From NCBI GenBank assembly GCA_016207445.1, contig JACQPS010000151.1:1-7347 (forward strand): a stretch of 7,347 bases of DNA, in the 5' to 3' direction. The position numbers and the translations under genes were made by a program. Positions 5,897 to 7,347 of this stretch are shown here, piece after piece (the stretch's first letter is position 1; every line of letters starts with the position of its first letter). The DNA is from Gemmatimonadota bacterium (lineage in GTDB: Bacteria; Gemmatimonadota; Gemmatimonadetes; Longimicrobiales; RSA9). Under the pieces are notes generated by a model that was not told the DNA's origin, did not search any database, and was given only the letters and a program-made list of their open reading frames with translations.

Positions 5897-7111
5897 ATGA
5901 GGCTCGTGCCCGTCCGTCTGTTCCTGGCCTTCGCGCTGCTCGCACCGACAAGCGTCACCGCGCAAGATGTCCGCAAGGAATTGCGCGACAGCCAGCTCCG
6001 CCTCGAGCAGATCCGGCAGGAGCGGCAGCAGCTCCAGAAGGAGAGGGAGGAGCTGCGCTCGCGCGTGCACGATGTGAGCGGCGAGCTCGCGAATATCGAG
6101 CGGCAGGTCAGCGCCTCGGCCACCGTGCTCAAGGAGCTGGAGTTCCAGTCGGCCGCGCTCGGCACGAGCATCGCCGCGACCAGCCAGGACCTGGTGCTGA
6201 CGCGCGACCGGCTGCGCGCGCGCACGGTGCTGCTGCAGCAGCGGCTCCGGTCGATCTACAAGCGCGGCCCGCTGCACGCCGTGCGCGTGCTCTTCAGCGC
6301 GGAGAGCTTCGGCGACCTGCTCAGCCGGTACAAGTACCTGCACCTGATCGCGCTGTACGACCGGCTGCTGGTGGAGTCGGTGCGCACGCTCGAGCAGCAT
6401 CTGGCCACGCGCGAACGCGAGCTGCGGCTCGGTCTGGCCGAGCTCGAGCGCAACCGCGCGGAGAAGCTGCAGGAATTCGCGCAGCTACAGCGCGTGGAGA
6501 CGGAGCACGAGCGCAGTTTGCGCCTGTACCGCCAGCGCGAGCGCATCGCCGAGAGCAAGCTCGAGCAGCTCGCGCGCGACGAGGCGCGCCTCACCGACCT
6601 GCTGGCCGAGCTCGAACGCAAACGGCTCGAGGCGGAGCGCCGCCGCGTCATCGCGGGTGGACGCCCGGAGGCGGAGGGTGCGCTCAGCACCCGCGATATC
6701 GGCGCCCTGGACTGGCCGGTCGAGGGCGAGGTCATCTACCGCTTCGGCCCCGAGCGCCGGCCCAACGGTGTGACGCTGCGCTGGAACGGGGTCGGCATCG
6801 CCGCGGCCGCGGGCACGGCGGTCCGGGCGGTCGAGGCGGGCACGGTCATGACCGCCAGGCCGCTGGAAGGCTATGGTCCGTCGGTCGTGATCAGCCATGG
6901 TGGTGGCTATTACACCCTCTACCTGCACCTCAAGTCGCTGAGCGTGCGCGAGGGGCAGCGCGTGGAGGCGAAGCAAGTGGTCGGCACCGTGGGTGGAGAA
7001 CGCACGGCCGAAGGTGCGCACATGGAGTTCCAGGTGCGCGCGCCCCTGCGGGGTGGCGGGCCCGAGCCTGTCGATCCGCTCACCTGGTTGCGGACCCGCG
7101 GCGGCTCATGA
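5897..7111 (+). CDS. envC: EnvC-like murein hydrolase activator (degenerate LytM/M23)
   Basis: A 404-residue exported coiled-coil protein with a C-terminal LytM domain. The likely role is to bind the FtsX periplasmic loop and switch on cell-wall amidases at division. Residues 1-22 are a signal peptide (VTA then Gln23). Residues 24-115 and 155-250 are long coiled coils rich in Glu, Arg, Leu and Gln; between them is the more hydrophobic hinge typical of the family (IYKRGPLHAVRVLFSAESFGDLL). Residues 270-398 are the LytM domain, with WPVEGEVIYRFG, GTAVRAVEAGTV, GYGPSVVISHGGGYYTLYLHL and a WL end. The three M23 zinc ligands are replaced: Trp296 and Gly300 stand in the HxxxD positions and Glu377 replaces the last His of HxH, while His343 and His375 remain. 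It should therefore not be a zinc peptidase, as for E. coli EnvC, which also has Trp at the first position. The start has GAGGGG 9 bases upstream and lies 2 bases after the ftsX stop. Confidence 0.88.
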   Translation: MRLVPVRLFLAFALLAPTSVTAQDVRKELRDSQLRLEQIRQERQQLQKEREELRSRVHDVSGELANIERQVSASATVLKELEFQSAALGTSIAATSQDLVLTRDRLRARTVLLQQRLRSIYKRGPLHAVRVLFSAESFGDLLSRYKYLHLIALYDRLLVESVRTLEQHLATRERELRLGLAELERNRAEKLQEFAQLQRVETEHERSLRLYRQRERIAESKLEQLARDEARLTDLLAELERKRLEAERRRVIAGGRPEAEGALSTRDIGALDWPVEGEVIYRFGPERRPNGVTLRWNGVGIAAAAGTAVRAVEAGTVMTARPLEGYGPSVVISHGGGYYTLYLHLKSLSVREGQRVEAKQVVGTVGGERTAEGAHMEFQVRAPLRGGGPEPVDPLTWLRTRGGS

Positions 7112-7347
7112 GCGTGCTGCCGCGGCTGCGCGGGCACGAGGACGCGCGCACGGCGCTGGCGCGCGCATTCACGCGCGGCGAGCTGCCGGGGTCGCTCCTG
7201 CTGCACGGCCCGGCGGGGGTGGGGAAACAGCGGCTAGCGCTCTGGCTCGCGCAGCTTCTGGTGTGCGAGCGGCCGCAAGGCGAGCCGGCCGAGCCGTGCG
7301 GCCGCTGCCAGCACTGCCGCTTCGCGCTCCGTCTGGAGCACCCGGAC
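7108..7347 (+). CDS. holB: DNA polymerase III delta' subunit, 5' part
   Basis: The first 80 residues of a clamp-loader AAA+ protein, cut by the right edge. Delta' is a structural subunit of the complex that loads the beta sliding clamp onto DNA. Visible features are an N-terminal RGHEDARTALARAF helix, a P-loop-like GPAGVGKQ (34-41) lacking the usual Ser/Thr after Lys, and a four-cysteine zinc module (Cys53, Cys64, Cys67, Cys70) followed by LEHPD, which matches the HPD seen in delta' proteins. A degenerate P-loop is normal for delta', which is not the ATP-hydrolysing subunit; this favours holB over dnaX. It overlaps the stop of the EnvC-like gene as ATGA, so translation is probably coupled even though the product acts in replication rather than the envelope. 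Confidence 0.85.
   Translation, partial: MSVLPRLRGHEDARTALARAFTRGELPGSLLLHGPAGVGKQRLALWLAQLLVCERPQGEPAEPCGRCQHCRFALRLEHPD

Noticed and set aside
4143..5951. Minus-strand open frame of 602 codons, rich in His, Gln and Arg
   Set aside because: It is antisense to the end of pdxA and all of ftsE and ftsX, all clearly real genes. Its composition mirrors their codon use.
1..7347. CRISPR array, insertion sequence, tRNA, rRNA or prophage genes
   Set aside because: I saw no spaced direct repeats, transposase motifs, tRNA-like cloverleaf or rRNA sequence on either strand.

Overview
The window looks like ordinary chromosome from a GC-rich (about 70% by eye), diderm bacterium. The signs of an outer membrane are a SurA-type periplasmic chaperone, a second parvulin chaperone with a lipoprotein-like signal, and an EnvC-type divisome factor. 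The gene order and protein style fit Gemmatimonadota best, but that assignment is inferred from memory, and no rRNA or other taxonomic marker is present.

Layout. Positions 1-329 hold the minus-strand part of an isoprenylcysteine carboxyl methyltransferase (ICMT)-like membrane protein. It runs off the left edge and has no visible start codon. About 140 bases of divergent intergenic DNA follow. From 473 to the right edge every gene is on the plus strand and tightly packed: a parvulin-type peptidyl-prolyl isomerase and probable lipoprotein (473-1945); a 76-base gap with a strong GC hairpin and a possible -10 box; a SurA-like chaperone (2022-3326); pdxA (3337-4362); ftsE (4359-5033); ftsX (5037-5894); an EnvC-like degenerate LytM protein (5897-7111); and the first 80 codons of holB, the DNA polymerase III delta' subunit (from 7108, cut by the right edge).

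How they work together. The two parvulin proteins should act in the cell envelope on folding and delivery of exported and outer-membrane proteins. PdxA makes a vitamin B6 precursor in the cytoplasm. FtsE and FtsX form the ABC-type complex that drives septal peptidoglycan hydrolysis, and the EnvC-like protein next to them is its expected periplasmic partner. HolB belongs to the replicative clamp loader. The surA-pdxA pair is also adjacent in Escherichia coli, so that linkage is not random. From surA to holB the gaps are 10 bases or less, or the genes overlap by 4 bases (ATGA), which suggests one transcript.

I do not see a new defence, mobile or biosynthetic system. The points worth a second look are the start-less ICMT fragment, the division of parvulin active-site features between the two SurA domains, an apparent internal duplication in the first parvulin protein, an insertion in PdxA, and the loss of all zinc ligands in the EnvC-like protein.
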